This document shows positions 7,172 through 16,800 of a stretch of 64,000 nt of DNA, in pieces (position 1 is the stretch's first letter; every line of letters begins with the position of its first letter). The position numbers and the translations under genes are program-made. The stretch comes from Flavobacterium macacae (GTDB lineage: Bacteria > Bacteroidota > Bacteroidia > Flavobacteriales > Flavobacteriaceae): NCBI RefSeq assembly GCF_003865365.1, contig NZ_RQVR01000005.1:62001-126000 (forward strand), written 5' to 3'. Below the pieces are notes generated by a model, which saw only the letters and a program-made list of their open reading frames with translations, was not told the DNA's origin and ran no database searches.

Positions 7172-9301
7172 ATGAAAAGAAAAAATATACAAAATATAAA
7201 GTTAGAAAATAGCCAAAAGCCAAAAGCTAAAAGTTTAGAAGAAGAAAACTTCTTGACTGCTGAAGGAATCGAGCTTAAAAAAACCTATTCGGAAGAAGAC
7301 ATTCAAGGTTTAGAACACTTGGAATTTGGGGCGGGTTTTGCCCCAAATTTACGCGGTCCTTATTCCACAATGTATGTTCGCAGACCATGGACCGTCCGCC
7401 AATATGCCGGATTTTCTACTGCTGAAGAAAGCAATGCTTTTTACAGAAGAAATCTTGCCGCAGGCCAAAAAGGACTTTCCATTGCATTTGACCTGCCAAC
7501 GCACCGCGGTTATGATTCAGATCACGAGCGCGTTGTTGGAGACGTAGGAAAAGCTGGGGTTGCTATTGATTCTGTGGAAGATATGAAAGTACTTTTTGAC
7601 CAAATTCCTTTGGATGAAATGTCAGTTTCAATGACCATGAACGGCGCCGTTTTGCCGATTATGGCATTTTACATAGTCGCTGCAGAGGAACAGGGCGTCA
7701 AACCAGAATTGCTTTCAGGAACAATCCAAAATGATATCTTGAAGGAATTTATGGTGCGAAACACCTACATCTATCCACCATCTCCTTCGATGAAAATCAT
7801 TGCTGATATTTTTGATTTTACGAGTAAAAAAATGCCGAAGTTCAACTCGATTTCAATTTCGGGTTATCACATGCAAGAAGCCGGAGCTACTGCTGACATT
7901 GAGTTGGCATACACTTTAGCCGATGGTTTGGAATACATCAGAACAGGTTTGGCCGCAGGAATGAAAATCGATGAATTTGCTCCTCGCCTCTCTTTCTTTT
8001 GGGCCATCGGAATGAACCATTTTATGGAAGTTGCAAAAATGCGCGCTGGAAGAATGCTTTGGGCAAAATTATTAAAGCAATTTAATCCGAAGGATGAAAA
8101 ATCATTGGCTTTAAGAACGCATTGCCAGACATCAGGTTGGAGTTTGACCGAGCAAGACCCGTTTAACAATGTGGCTCGAACAGTAATTGAAGCTTCGGCT
8201 GCTGCTTTTGGAGGCACACAATCGCTGCACACGAATGCTCTGGACGAAGCAATTGCTTTGCCGACCGATTTCTCTGCAAGAATTGCTCGAAATACGCAAA
8301 TTTTCCTTCAAGAAGAAACAAAGATTACCAAAACTGTTGATCCTTGGGCCGGAAGTTATTACGTAGAAAAACTGACCGATGAAATTGCGCAAAAAGCGTG
8401 GGAATTAATTCAAGAAGTGGAAGAATTAGGCGGCATGACAAAAGCCATTGAAGCTGGAATTCCGAAATTGAGAATTGAAGAAGCGGCTGCAAGAAAACAA
8501 GCGCGAATCGATTCAAGCCAGGATATCATTGTTGGTGTCAATAAATACCGATTAGAAAAAGAAGATCCGTTGCATATTTTGGATGTGGACAACCAGATGG
8601 TTCGCAGGCAGCAATTGGAACAATTAGACAAAATAAAGGCTTCGAGAAACACGGAGAAAGTAAAAGAACTTTTAACTAAATTGACCGAATCTGCACAATC
8701 AGGCGAGGGAAATTTATTAGAACTGGCAGTAAATGCAGCGCGCGAAAGAGCCACTTTAGGCGAAATCAGCGATGCCTTAGAAACTGTTTTTGGAAGATAT
8801 AAAGCGCAAATTAAATCATTTAGCGGCGTGTACAGCAAAGAAATTAAAAACGACGAAAGTTTTGCAACCGCAAAACAAAAAGCAGATGAATTTGCACATT
8901 CAGAAGGCCGCCGTCCAAGAATTATGATTGCCAAAATGGGACAAGATGGTCACGATCGCGGCGCAAAAGTAGTGGCCACAGGTTATGCCGATGTTGGTTT
9001 TGACGTGGATATTGGCCCGTTATTTCAAACTCCGGCGGAAGCCGCAAAACAGGCTGTTGAAAATGACGTACACATTTTAGGCGTTTCTTCATTGGCTGCC
9101 GGCCACAAAACTTTAGTCCCGCAAGTAATTGAAGAATTGAAAAAATATGGACGTGAAGATATCATGGTTATTGTTGGAGGTGTAATTCCGGCGCAAGATT
9201 ATCAGTATTTATTTGATGCTGGGGCTGTTGCCGTTTTTGGCCCTGGAACTAAAATTAGCGAAGCCGCCATTACAATCTTAGACATTCTTTTGACCGAATA
9301 A
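7172..9301 (+). CDS. mutB: Methylmalonyl-CoA mutase, large subunit (B12-dependent)
   Basis: A 709-residue catalytic subunit. The substrate-binding barrel carries [20 protein letters not shown] and [11 protein letters not shown]. The C-terminal cobalamin domain has DGHDRG, with the cobalt-binding histidine at about residue 594, followed by [10 protein letters not shown]. The ATG at 7172 is chosen over an upstream in-frame TTG inside mutA because it directly follows the mutA stop. The N-terminal 30 residues are unusual: they are encoded by an AGCCAAAAGCCAAAAGCTAAAAG-type low-complexity stretch that resembles intergenic spacer DNA. It links propionyl-CoA metabolism with the TCA cycle. Confidence 0.95.
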   Translation: MKRKNIQNIKLENSQKPKAKSLEEENFLTAEGIELKKTYSEEDIQGLEHLEFGAGFAPNLRGPYSTMYVRRPWTVRQYAGFSTAEESNAFYRRNLAAGQKGLSIAFDLPTHRGYDSDHERVVGDVGKAGVAIDSVEDMKVLFDQIPLDEMSVSMTMNGAVLPIMAFYIVAAEEQGVKPELLSGTIQNDILKEFMVRNTYIYPPSPSMKIIADIFDFTSKKMPKFNSISISGYHMQEAGATADIELAYTLADGLEYIRTGLAAGMKIDEFAPRLSFFWAIGMNHFMEVAKMRAGRMLWAKLLKQFNPKDEKSLALRTHCQTSGWSLTEQDPFNNVARTVIEASAAAFGGTQSLHTNALDEAIALPTDFSARIARNTQIFLQEETKITKTVDPWAGSYYVEKLTDEIAQKAWELIQEVEELGGMTKAIEAGIPKLRIEEAAARKQARIDSSQDIIVGVNKYRLEKEDPLHILDVDNQMVRRQQLEQLDKIKASRNTEKVKELLTKLTESAQSGEGNLLELAVNAARERATLGEISDALETVFGRYKAQIKSFSGVYSKEIKNDESFATAKQKADEFAHSEGRRPRIMIAKMGQDGHDRGAKVVATGYADVGFDVDIGPLFQTPAEAAKQAVENDVHILGVSSLAAGHKTLVPQVIEELKKYGREDIMVIVGGVIPAQDYQYLFDAGAVAVFGPGTKISEAAITILDILLTE

Positions 9302-9305
9302 TTAT

Positions 9306-9350
9306 TTTTATGCAAATAAAGAATAGGCTTTTATTCTTATTTGCATAAAA
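9306..9350. terminator. Long dyad after mutB
   Basis: A stem of about 19 bp (9306-9325 with 9332-9350, one bulge) around TTTATGCAAATAA starts five bases after the mutB stop and has A/T runs on both sides. It probably ends mutAB transcription. Confidence 0.75.
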
Positions 9351-9371
9351 CTTATCTGAAGAAGAAAAATA

Positions 9372-9425
9372 TAAAAATCGAAATTGTTGGTACTTCAAAA
9401 GAGTGTCAAAAATTTCGATTTTTAT
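9372..9425 (-). terminator. Terminator for the leftward kinase gene
   Basis: AAAAATCGAAATT (9373-9385) pairs with AATTTCGATTTTT (9411-9424) across a 25-base loop. On the minus strand the right arm runs into a T-rich stretch. It lies just after the histidine-kinase stop. Confidence 0.6.
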
Positions 9426-9431
9426 TATTTA

Positions 9432-11497
9432 CTAAAATTCTAGTTCAGGTAATTCAATTAAAAAAGTGGTTCCTTTACCATCTTCACTTTCTACTTTGAT
9501 TTCCCCATTGTTTTGTTCTATCATATCTTTACAAAGCACAAGACTTATATGATGCCCTTTCTCTCCACTTGTACTTGTCGTAATAGTATGTTCTAAATCA
9601 AAAAGTTTTTCAATGTTTTCTTTACTTATTCCTGGGCCGTTAGCCCTAATTGATAAAAACATTTTTCCTTTAGAATTATGAGCTTCAACCGTAATTGCAT
9701 CACCTGTATCGCAAAATTTCATAGCGTTAGAAATCAAATTATTAACAACCACATTAATCATATTTACATCAGCAAAAGCCTTGGTATTGGGTTCAATATT
9801 TATTTCAAGCTTTATTCCTTTCAACCGAATTGCTGTTTCAATTAATCTAGCATTTTCATCCACTAAATTACTTATATCAAATTCCGACCTACTCATAACG
9901 ATTCCGTCTAACTGGCTTTTAGACCAATGGAGCAAATTATCGAGAAATGCGGACGTTGAATAAATTGTTTCTTCAAATTTAGTCAACAAATTATTCAATT
10001 CATCATTATTCAGATGTCCTTGTCTGTGAAGTCCAAAAAGCATTTTTAATGTAGCAATCGGACTTCTTAATTCATGCGAAACGATAGAGAAAAACTTATT
10101 TTTCACTTTATTAACCTGTTCTAATTCTTTATTTTGTGCGGTCGTTATTTCCATTTGCGCTACAACTTCTTCGTTTAGGGATTCGAGCTCCTTGTTAATT
10201 TCTACAATTTCATCTCTTTGTTTTTTTAATAAAAGATTTGTAGCTTTCTTTTCTAGGTTTCTTTTATAAAAAAGTACTAGCAAAATAACTACGAATACTA
10301 GAATAATTACTGTTGTTAAAATCGTTTTTTCATGATTTATATTTTCTGTCTGAATGATTTTATTGCTTTTAGTCAGCCGTTCATTTTCAGAATTCACCCT
10401 TTTAAATTCAGTAACAACAACATCCTTGAGCTTATTCTCTAATTTTATACTATCTCTTAAAGCATGGTAATCCCTTTGATATTTAAACGCTTTTTTATAA
10501 TTGCCTTGTTCTTCTTCAATCTGCATTAATACCCAAACCACATTAGATTGCACAAACATCGATTTCATTATGATACTGTTATGATAAGCTCTTGTTGCGT
10601 ATTTTTTGGCTTCTTTATAGTTTTTTTTAAGCCAATATAAGCTCTTGAAAAAGATACCAAAACCGCCGTTTCATTAAAAGTATTCTTTAATTCGATATTC
10701 AGTTTTAAAGCCATTTCTAGTTTTGGTAGTGCCTCCTTATATTTTCCTTCAATAATATCAATTCTAGCAAGCCCCCAAGTAGCAAGGGCAATTCCACTTA
10801 AATTTCCGATTTTTTTTCTAATCTTTAAGCTTTCTTCAAAATACTTTTTTGCATTTTCAATTTCTTTAAGCTCAACAGAAACCGTGGCCATAGAATATAA
10901 TGAGGCTGCAATTCCTGATTCAAATCCGGTTTTATTATAACTTTTATTTGCCAATTGAAAATAGGTAAGAGCCATTTTATATTCGCGAAGTTCATGATAA
11001 ATCCCACCAATATTAATATAACACTGATTAATTCCTTTTGTATAATTTATTTTATTACATAAAGCCAATGCTTCTTTATACTTTTCAATTGCCTGCTCTA
11101 CTTGGTCTATTTTTTCATAAACATAACCCATGTTTATCATTGAGCGTGCCATACCTCTTTTGTAACCTATATCTTCAGCCGATTTATGAGCTCTCGAAAA
11201 ATAATAAAAGGCACTATCCATCATACTACGAATAGCATGACTTCCGCCCATATCAATGTAGGCCTCTACAACTAAGCTGTCAACTTTTAATCGTTTAGCA
11301 ATTGCCTTATACTTAACGGCATAATAATATTTTTTTTCTTGATCAACAGAAGCATACACTGCAGCAAGTTCGCGGTATATTCGTAATTTGGTTGTATCTT
11401 GTAGTTGCGGTTTGATTTCCTTTAAAAGAGAATCAACTTTTAATGTTTGACCAAAAAATGGAACGTATGAAAAGTACAAAATAGCACTATAAAGCAC
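9432..11497 (-). pseudogene. TPR sensor histidine kinase, frameshifted and with a degenerate ATP-binding site
   Basis: Two adjacent leftward frames form one gene. The first (11497-10568) has a signal/membrane start and about six TPR units. The second (10568-9432) continues the last TPR, then a membrane helix (TILTTVIILVFVVILLVLFY), a coiled coil, an H-box SHELRSPIATLKML and an HATPase domain. The frame breaks in an eight-A run on the coding strand (plus-strand T run 10621-10628); nine A would read GLKKNYKEAKKYATRAYHNSIIMKS. In the ATPase domain the G1 box is ANGPGI (Asp lost) and the G2 box GTGLGL is replaced by GHHISL. It is therefore probably decaying or non-catalytic. The GTG start is uncertain. 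Confidence 0.8.
10621..10628 (-). repeat. Eight-base homopolymer at the kinase frameshift
   Basis: A T run on the plus strand (A on the coding strand) where the reading frame of the TPR histidine kinase shifts. One extra base would join the two parts through a TPR helix. Confidence 0.8.
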
Positions 11498-11653
11498 GTT
11501 CTTTTGCTTCCTATTTAGGGATACATAAGGCGTTTTTAAAATTTTGAATTAAAATATTAAGTGGAAACTTAAAAAGCCCTAAAGGTACTAAACTTTTAAC
11601 AAGAGCTATAGCCTTCTTGTATGTTAAAACTGATAAATAAAATAGAAACAAAA

Positions 11654-11686
11654 AATCTGGCAAACAACATTATTGATTGCCAGATT
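11654..11686 (-). terminator. Terminator of the LVIVD lipoprotein pair
   Basis: AATCTGGCAA (11654-11663) / TTGCCAGATT (11677-11686), a 10-bp perfect stem. On the minus strand it is followed by TTTTTTG, 110 bases after the last stop codon of the lipoprotein pair. Confidence 0.7.
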
Positions 11687-11795
11687 CTAATAGAAAAGAT
11701 AAAATAGCGGTACGAATACCTCCTGATTATTGCTTAAGGAATGATTGCTACTCAGATTATCAATCTCCTTTTTTTATAAGCGTGTTGCTTTTGAA

Positions 11796-12536
11796 TTAAA
11801 AACTAATTTGGCTTTGCAAATCGATATCTTGAATATTGGTCGGATTTAAACTGTATCGGCTTAAATTAGAGTCGCCAATGGTATAAAGATCGTTTCCTTT
11901 GATTATGACATCGAAAGAAGTTACGTTTAAACTTTTTGCCAAAACTGGATTTTCCGGATTTGTAATATCAAAGATTTTTATAACGTCATCACATACAAAT
12001 AAATAATTCCCATAAAGACCAATACCTTTTGGTGCTACCAAATTTCGAGTATGAATCAGTATTGGATAATTGGGATTTGATGTATCATAAACGTTAAGAA
12101 CATTCAGATTATTACCACAATTAGTGTTTGAATGCAAGGTTACAAAAGAATGAGTTCCGTTAGAAACAACCGGATCACAAGCCGTAAAATGCTCTACTTG
12201 CGATAACAAAACGGGATTTTCTGGATTTTGAATTGAATAAATAAACATTCCTGTTCTTGAACCTACGAAAAGAAATTCGCCGTTTGAAAATAGCGTTTCG
12301 ATATTCCAACCAATTGTAACATCATTGACTTTTACAGGCATTGTTTCGTTCAAAAGTGAAAAAACATTCAGGCTCTCATTGTCAACCGTATAAAGATAAT
12401 TACCGCTTAATGCAAAAATAGCAAGCGATCCGCCTGTTCCGTCAGCATTTCCGTTTTGAGAAGAACTGTCTGAATCACTGGAACATGCAAAAACTGTAAA
12501 AGCAACAAAAACAAAAAGTAATTTTATATTTTTCAT
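11796..12536 (-). CDS. LVIVD-type beta-propeller lipoprotein
   Basis: A 246-residue lipoprotein: the signal peptide ends FTVFAC with Cys18 as the lipid site, then a Ser/Asp/Gly linker. The mature part repeats the blade pattern 'xxYSIQNPENPVLLS', 'NVYDTSNPNYPILIH', 'KIFDITNPENPVLAK', i.e. LVIVD repeats that build a surface beta-propeller. About four blades are visible, fewer than a closed propeller needs. The neighbouring lipoprotein upstream (14 bp away) has the same kind of repeat, so the two are probably cotranscribed and related. No function is known. Confidence 0.75.
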   Translation of the reverse strand: MKNIKLLFVFVAFTVFACSSDSDSSSQNGNADGTGGSLAIFALSGNYLYTVDNESLNVFSLLNETMPVKVNDVTIGWNIETLFSNGEFLFVGSRTGMFIYSIQNPENPVLLSQVEHFTACDPVVSNGTHSFVTLHSNTNCGNNLNVLNVYDTSNPNYPILIHTRNLVAPKGIGLYGNYLFVCDDVIKIFDITNPENPVLAKSLNVTSFDVIIKGNDLYTIGDSNLSRYSLNPTNIQDIDLQSQISF

Positions 12537-12550
12537 GATTTATTTTTAGC

Positions 12551-13042
12551 TTAGTTTGTAAAATCTACAATAATTTGGTTTTCGTTGACATTGAAATATT
12601 CACCATTTGGAGCAACCATTTGAGGAAAAATATTTCGGTTTCTATTGGTAACCGTTAATGAATTATCCGAAATATTATATTGCAAAGTCACCAAATCAAC
12701 CGCTTGATTGATGTAAATGGTATTGTTTCTAACAGCTAAGTCAGTGGCTCCTGGAATTTGAATAAAACCAACTGGCGTTGGGCTCGAAGGATTTGAATAA
12801 TTAAAAACGTGAAAGCCTTTTCTAAATTCATTAATGAAAAGAAGATTTTCTTTGATATAAATTTTTCCGGATACGCTTATGCTTTGAACAGGTTGTACTG
12901 CTACAGAATTTTCAAAGTCGACACGTTGCATTACCACTGGATCATACATATTCGCCTGATTAAAATCATCATCAACTCCGGGATAAATACAACTCACAAG
13001 GAAAACGGAGGGAAACAACCAAAGCAATCTAATGTTTTTCAT
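12551..13042 (-). CDS. Short LVIVD-like lipoprotein
   Basis: A 163-residue lipoprotein with Cys18 after FLVSC. The mature part has one clear blade (IKENLLFINEFRKGFHVFNYSNPSSPTPVGFI) and a second weaker one (AVRNNTIYINQAVDLVTL). It is the first gene of a leftward pair with the 246-residue LVIVD lipoprotein. Too short for a complete propeller alone, it may act with its neighbour or be a divergent family member; this is inference. No function is known. Confidence 0.7.
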   Translation of the reverse strand: MKNIRLLWLFPSVFLVSCIYPGVDDDFNQANMYDPVVMQRVDFENSVAVQPVQSISVSGKIYIKENLLFINEFRKGFHVFNYSNPSSPTPVGFIQIPGATDLAVRNNTIYINQAVDLVTLQYNISDNSLTVTNRNRNIFPQMVAPNGEYFNVNENQIIVDFTN

Positions 13043-13492
13043 AATGTTACGTTTTTTTTAGATAACAAATAAACAAAAAGGTTGCGTAGTTTTTTTCTTA
13101 AAATTGAATTTATTTCATCTGATTTTTACCGAGTTACAAATTTTAATTCTTGTTTATATTTTGAAGCGCTTCTCTAACATTAAAGCCTAGAAATCCGCCT
13201 TGTTGATTAATTTTATTTAGAAACTTTAGTGAAAATCAAAAATTTACAAAAAAAATGACACCAAAAAATCTTATCAGACCAAGTTAGTTTTGGTGTAAAA
13301 TTTAAAGATCGAATTTTGGCTAAAACTATTGCTACAAAATAATTCAGAACCTCAATACAACTAATATAAATGACCGCTTTTAAAGGTGTTTTTTAATGCG
13401 CTTTTTTAAAAGATTATTTTCGTAAAAAACATTTTAGAACGTTTGAAATGTGTATTTTAGTAAAAACAAAATAGCAATCAAAACAAACCAAA
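13043..13492. other. Intergenic region, 450 bp
   Basis: AT-rich spacer between divergent genes, so it should hold both promoters. I see one dyad, ACACCAAAA (13258-13266) / TTTTGGTGT (13288-13296), with a 21-base loop. No exact TAnnTTTG box with proper spacing was found, and no gene or RNA is recognised. Confidence 0.5.
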
Positions 13493-14374
13493 ATGGATTT
13501 TAAAAAGAAAATGCTTCGCGATTACGCTCTAGAAGGAAAAGTAATTGTGGTGACAGGCGGCGGAAGCGGTCTTGGAAAAGCAATGACCAAATATTTTTTA
13601 GAACTTGGCGCAAAAGTAGCCATCACGTCTCGCGATATGATAAAACTGAAAGATACTGCCGAAGAACTTGAAAAAGAAACGGGCGGTGAATGTCTTCCAG
13701 TCTCGTGTGATGTCCGCCATTATGAACAAGTGGAAACGATGCTTGACGAAGTTTTAAAAAAATTCGGAAAAGTAGATGTTTTATTAAACAATGCGGCAGG
13801 AAATTTTATTTCTCCCACCGAAAGATTGTCAGCAAATGCTTTTGATACCATTATTGATATTGTTTTAAAGGGTTCCAAAAACTGCACATTGGCTTTTGGA
13901 AAACATTGGATTGACACCAAACAAGAAGCTGCAACCATTTTAAATATCGTTACCACGTATGCGTGGACAGGATCAGCCTATGTAGTTCCTTCAGCTACTG
14001 CAAAAGCAGGCGTTTTGGCAATGACAAGAAGCCTTGCCGTAGAATGGGCAAAATATGGAATTCGTTCCAATGCCATTGCTCCTGGGCCGTTTCCAACAAA
14101 AGGTGCTTGGGACCGATTATTGCCCGGGGATTTAGCCGAAAAATTTGATATGGCAAAAAAAGTGCCTTTGAAAAGAGTCGGCGACCATCAAGAATTGGCC
14201 AATTTGGCAGCTTATTTAGTTTCTGATTTTTCAGCGTATGTCAATGGTGAAGTCATTACAATTGATGGAGGCGAATGGTTAAAAGGCGCTGGACAATTCA
14301 ATTTATTAGAAGCAATTCCTGAAGAAATGTGGGATCAATTAGAAGCGATGATTAAAGCAAAAAAGAGCCAATAA
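13493..14374 (+). CDS. SDR oxidoreductase, 2,4-dienoyl-CoA reductase-like
   Basis: A 293-residue short-chain dehydrogenase with the Rossmann motif TGGGSGLG (about residues 21-28) and NNAAG. It lacks the usual YxxxK pair; instead it has TTYAWTGSAYVVPSATAKAG and APGPFPTKGAW, close to the active-site region of mitochondrial-type 2,4-dienoyl-CoA reductases. There a Tyr upstream and the Lys of SAKAG do the chemistry. It probably reduces dienoyl-CoA with NADPH during breakdown of unsaturated fatty acids. A terminator follows, so it is a single-gene unit. Confidence 0.85.
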   Translation: MDFKKKMLRDYALEGKVIVVTGGGSGLGKAMTKYFLELGAKVAITSRDMIKLKDTAEELEKETGGECLPVSCDVRHYEQVETMLDEVLKKFGKVDVLLNNAAGNFISPTERLSANAFDTIIDIVLKGSKNCTLAFGKHWIDTKQEAATILNIVTTYAWTGSAYVVPSATAKAGVLAMTRSLAVEWAKYGIRSNAIAPGPFPTKGAWDRLLPGDLAEKFDMAKKVPLKRVGDHQELANLAAYLVSDFSAYVNGEVITIDGGEWLKGAGQFNLLEAIPEEMWDQLEAMIKAKKSQ

Positions 14375-14438
14375 TGAAATAAATCTTATTTTTTCTTCTC
14401 AAAAAAACCGCATCACAATTTGACAAGAGCACTTATAA

Positions 14439-14466
14439 AGCCGGAAGATAGTGTCCGGCTTTTTTG
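14439..14466 (+). terminator. Terminator after the SDR gene
   Basis: AGCCGGA (14439-14445) / TCCGGCT (14454-14460) followed by TTTTTT, 65 bases after the stop codon. Confidence 0.9.
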
Positions 14467-14556
14467 TCTCCCATTCGATTTGGCATTTGTTAACAAAATA
14501 GATTTTCAAAACCCATAAATAATTGTATTTTTACGGTTCAAAATTTTAGAAATTAA

Positions 14557-15324
14557 ATGGGCAAAATCATTGCTATTGCAAATCAAAAAGGCGGCGTTGG
14601 AAAAACAACTACGTCCGTAAATCTCGCCGCTTCATTAGGAGTTTTAGAGAAAAAAGTTTTATTAATTGATGCTGATCCTCAGGCAAATGCAAGTTCTGGA
14701 TTGGGCATCGATGTTGAAGCAGTAGAGATTGGTACCTATCAAATTTTAGAACACAGCAATACGCCTAAAGAGGCTATAATTTCATGTTCTGCTCCAAATG
14801 TTTCGGTGATTCCAGCTCATATTGATTTGGTTGCTATCGAAATTGAATTGGTTGACAAAGAAAATCGGGAGTATATGCTAAAAAAGGCATTAGAAAGCGT
14901 GAAAGAGGAATATGACTATATCTTGATTGACTGTGCGCCATCATTGGGCCTTTTGACCTTAAATGCATTAACAGCCGCTGATTCCGTTATTATTCCCATT
15001 CAATGTGAATATTTTGCATTAGAAGGTTTAGGTAAATTATTGAATACTATTAAAAGTGTTCAAAAAATCCACAATCCAGATTTAGATATCGAAGGATTAC
15101 TTCTGACCATGTATGATTCTCGTCTTCGCCTTTCAAATCAAGTAGTTGAAGAGGTTCAAAAACATTTCAACGATATGGTTTTTGACACCATTATCCAAAG
15201 AAATGTGAAGCTGAGTGAAGCGCCAAGTTTTGGCGAAAGCATCATTAATTATGACGCAACCAGCAAAGGTGCAACCAATTATCTTCATTTGGCAGAAGAA
15301 ATAATTAAAAAAAATTCGAAATAG
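14557..15324 (+). CDS. parA: Chromosome partitioning ATPase ParA
   Basis: A 255-residue ParA/Soj ATPase with the deviant Walker A KGGVGKTT at residues 10-17, the DADPQANAS motif and IDCAPSLGLLT (Walker B region). It binds DNA non-specifically in its ATP state and, with ParB bound at parS, segregates chromosome origins. ParB follows six bases after the stop. It is the first gene of a run that continues through dapB, lepB and wbqC. I found no obvious 16-bp parS palindrome in the window. Confidence 0.96.
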   Translation: MGKIIAIANQKGGVGKTTTSVNLAASLGVLEKKVLLIDADPQANASSGLGIDVEAVEIGTYQILEHSNTPKEAIISCSAPNVSVIPAHIDLVAIEIELVDKENREYMLKKALESVKEEYDYILIDCAPSLGLLTLNALTAADSVIIPIQCEYFALEGLGKLLNTIKSVQKIHNPDLDIEGLLLTMYDSRLRLSNQVVEEVQKHFNDMVFDTIIQRNVKLSEAPSFGESIINYDATSKGATNYLHLAEEIIKKNSK

Positions 15325-15330
15325 ATTTTT

Positions 15331-16230
15331 ATGACAAAGGCGATTAAGAAACAAGCATTAGGAAGAGGTTTATCTGCGCTATTAAAAGATCCTGAAAACG
15401 ATATTAAATCGGTTGAGGATAAAAATGCAGATAAAGTTGTTGGGAATATTATTGAGCTTGAACTCGATGCTATTGAGATAAATCCGTTTCAGCCAAGAAC
15501 CAATTTTAATGAAGATTCTCTTCAAGAATTGGCTACTTCGATTAAGGAATTAGGCGTTATTCAACCGATTACGGTTAGGAAATTAGATTTTAATAAATTC
15601 CAATTAATTTCTGGAGAACGACGACTTCGAGCTTCAAAATTAGCGGGATTGACTTCGGTTCCCGCTTATATCAGAATTGCAAATGACAATGAGTCGCTGG
15701 TTATGGCTTTGGTTGAAAATATCCAAAGACACGATTTAGACCCAATAGAGATTGCTCTTTCTTATCAAAGATTAATTGACGAAATTCAATTGACGCAAGA
15801 GCAAATGAGCGATCGCGTTGGTAAAAAACGTTCTACAATTGCCAATTACCTGCGTCTATTAAAATTAGATCCAATCATCCAGACAGGTATTCGCGATGGT
15901 TTTATTTCCATGGGCCACGGTCGTGCGATAATCAATATTGAAGATCAAGATGCACAAGCTGATATTTACCAAAAAATTGTAAGCCAAAATCTTTCGGTAA
16001 GAGAAACAGAAACTTTGGTTAAAAACTATCAAGAAAGCTTGAAACCTGCACCGGCAAAACCGGCAAAAGGAAATTCATTTGCCATTGACGAATCTGAAAA
16101 GAAAGCAATTGGCTCTTATTTTGGAACAAAAGTGGATGTAAAAATGGCTGGAAATGGAAAAGGAAAAATTACAATTCCGTTTCATTCTGAAGAGGATTTC
16201 AACCGAATTATCAAATTAATCAAAGGTTAA
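15331..16230 (+). CDS. parB: Chromosome partitioning protein ParB
   Basis: A 299-residue protein with the ParB/Spo0J N-terminal CTP-binding domain (EINPFQPRTNFNEDSLQELA and the GERRLRASKLAG box). An HTH region follows (LTQEQMSDRVGKKRSTIANYLRLL), then a C-terminal dimerisation part. It loads at parS as a CTP-dependent clamp and stimulates ParA. The start of the next gene (GTG) follows the stop codon without a gap. Confidence 0.96.
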   Translation: MTKAIKKQALGRGLSALLKDPENDIKSVEDKNADKVVGNIIELELDAIEINPFQPRTNFNEDSLQELATSIKELGVIQPITVRKLDFNKFQLISGERRLRASKLAGLTSVPAYIRIANDNESLVMALVENIQRHDLDPIEIALSYQRLIDEIQLTQEQMSDRVGKKRSTIANYLRLLKLDPIIQTGIRDGFISMGHGRAIINIEDQDAQADIYQKIVSQNLSVRETETLVKNYQESLKPAPAKPAKGNSFAIDESEKKAIGSYFGTKVDVKMAGNGKGKITIPFHSEEDFNRIIKLIKG

Positions 16231-16791
16231 GTGAATAAAATATTTGCAATAGTTTTCTTTCTTCTTTTTTCTGCATTTACGCCGGTATTTGCTCAGGAAG
16301 AAACAACTCTTATCGTTCAGGATACCATCAGATCAGAAGATATAAATCCGCTGACGCCTGCAAAAGCGGCTTTTTATTCGGCTATTCTTCCGGGTTTAGG
16401 CCAAGCTTATAATAAAAGTTATTGGAAAATTCCTATCGTTTATGGAGCTATTGGAACTGGAGTAGGAATTTATGCTTGGAACAATAAAAACTATCATAAT
16501 GTGCGGGATGAATATAAAAGACGTTTGGCCGGTACAAATGTAGACGGAAGCAAATATTCTTTTCTAAGTGATGCGCAGTTAATTTCCGCTCAAAGAAATT
16601 ACCAAAAACAACGAGATCTTTCATTAATTATTACCGTTGGACTTTATATTTTAAATATTGTAGAAGCTAATGTTGATGCGCATTTAAAGCAATTTAATGT
16701 GAATGACAATCTTACTTTAAAACCAGACATTTATCAAAATGATCTGAACAACAAACAAAATCTAGGACTTACTTTAAGTTACAAATTTTAA
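16231..16791 (+). CDS. DUF5683-family membrane-associated protein
   Basis: A 186-residue protein starting at GTG immediately after parB. It has an N-terminal signal peptide (hydrophobic, ending PVFAQ), then KAAFYSAILPGLGQAYNKSYWKIPIVYGAIGTGVGIYAW with membrane-inserting character, and a second hydrophobic segment (LSLIITVGLYILNIVEANVDAHL). This matches the DUF5683 family that often follows parB in Bacteroidota. Its function is unknown; an envelope location is inferred. Confidence 0.85.
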   Translation: MNKIFAIVFFLLFSAFTPVFAQEETTLIVQDTIRSEDINPLTPAKAAFYSAILPGLGQAYNKSYWKIPIVYGAIGTGVGIYAWNNKNYHNVRDEYKRRLAGTNVDGSKYSFLSDAQLISAQRNYQKQRDLSLIITVGLYILNIVEANVDAHLKQFNVNDNLTLKPDIYQNDLNNKQNLGLTLSYKF

Positions 16792-16800
16792 ATTCCTACC

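Noticed and set aside
8410..8934. Leftward 174-codon frame opposite mutB
   Set aside because: Shadow frame: the plus strand encodes clear MutB sequence here.
13258..13296. Terminator in the 450-bp gap before the SDR gene
   Set aside because: The ACACCAAAA/TTTTGGTGT dyad has a 21-base loop and no T tract; kept only as a note in the intergenic entry.
14557..16230. parS site near parAB
   Set aside because: I looked for a 16-bp TGTTTCACGTGAAACA-like palindrome in the neighbourhood and saw none; parS may lie elsewhere.
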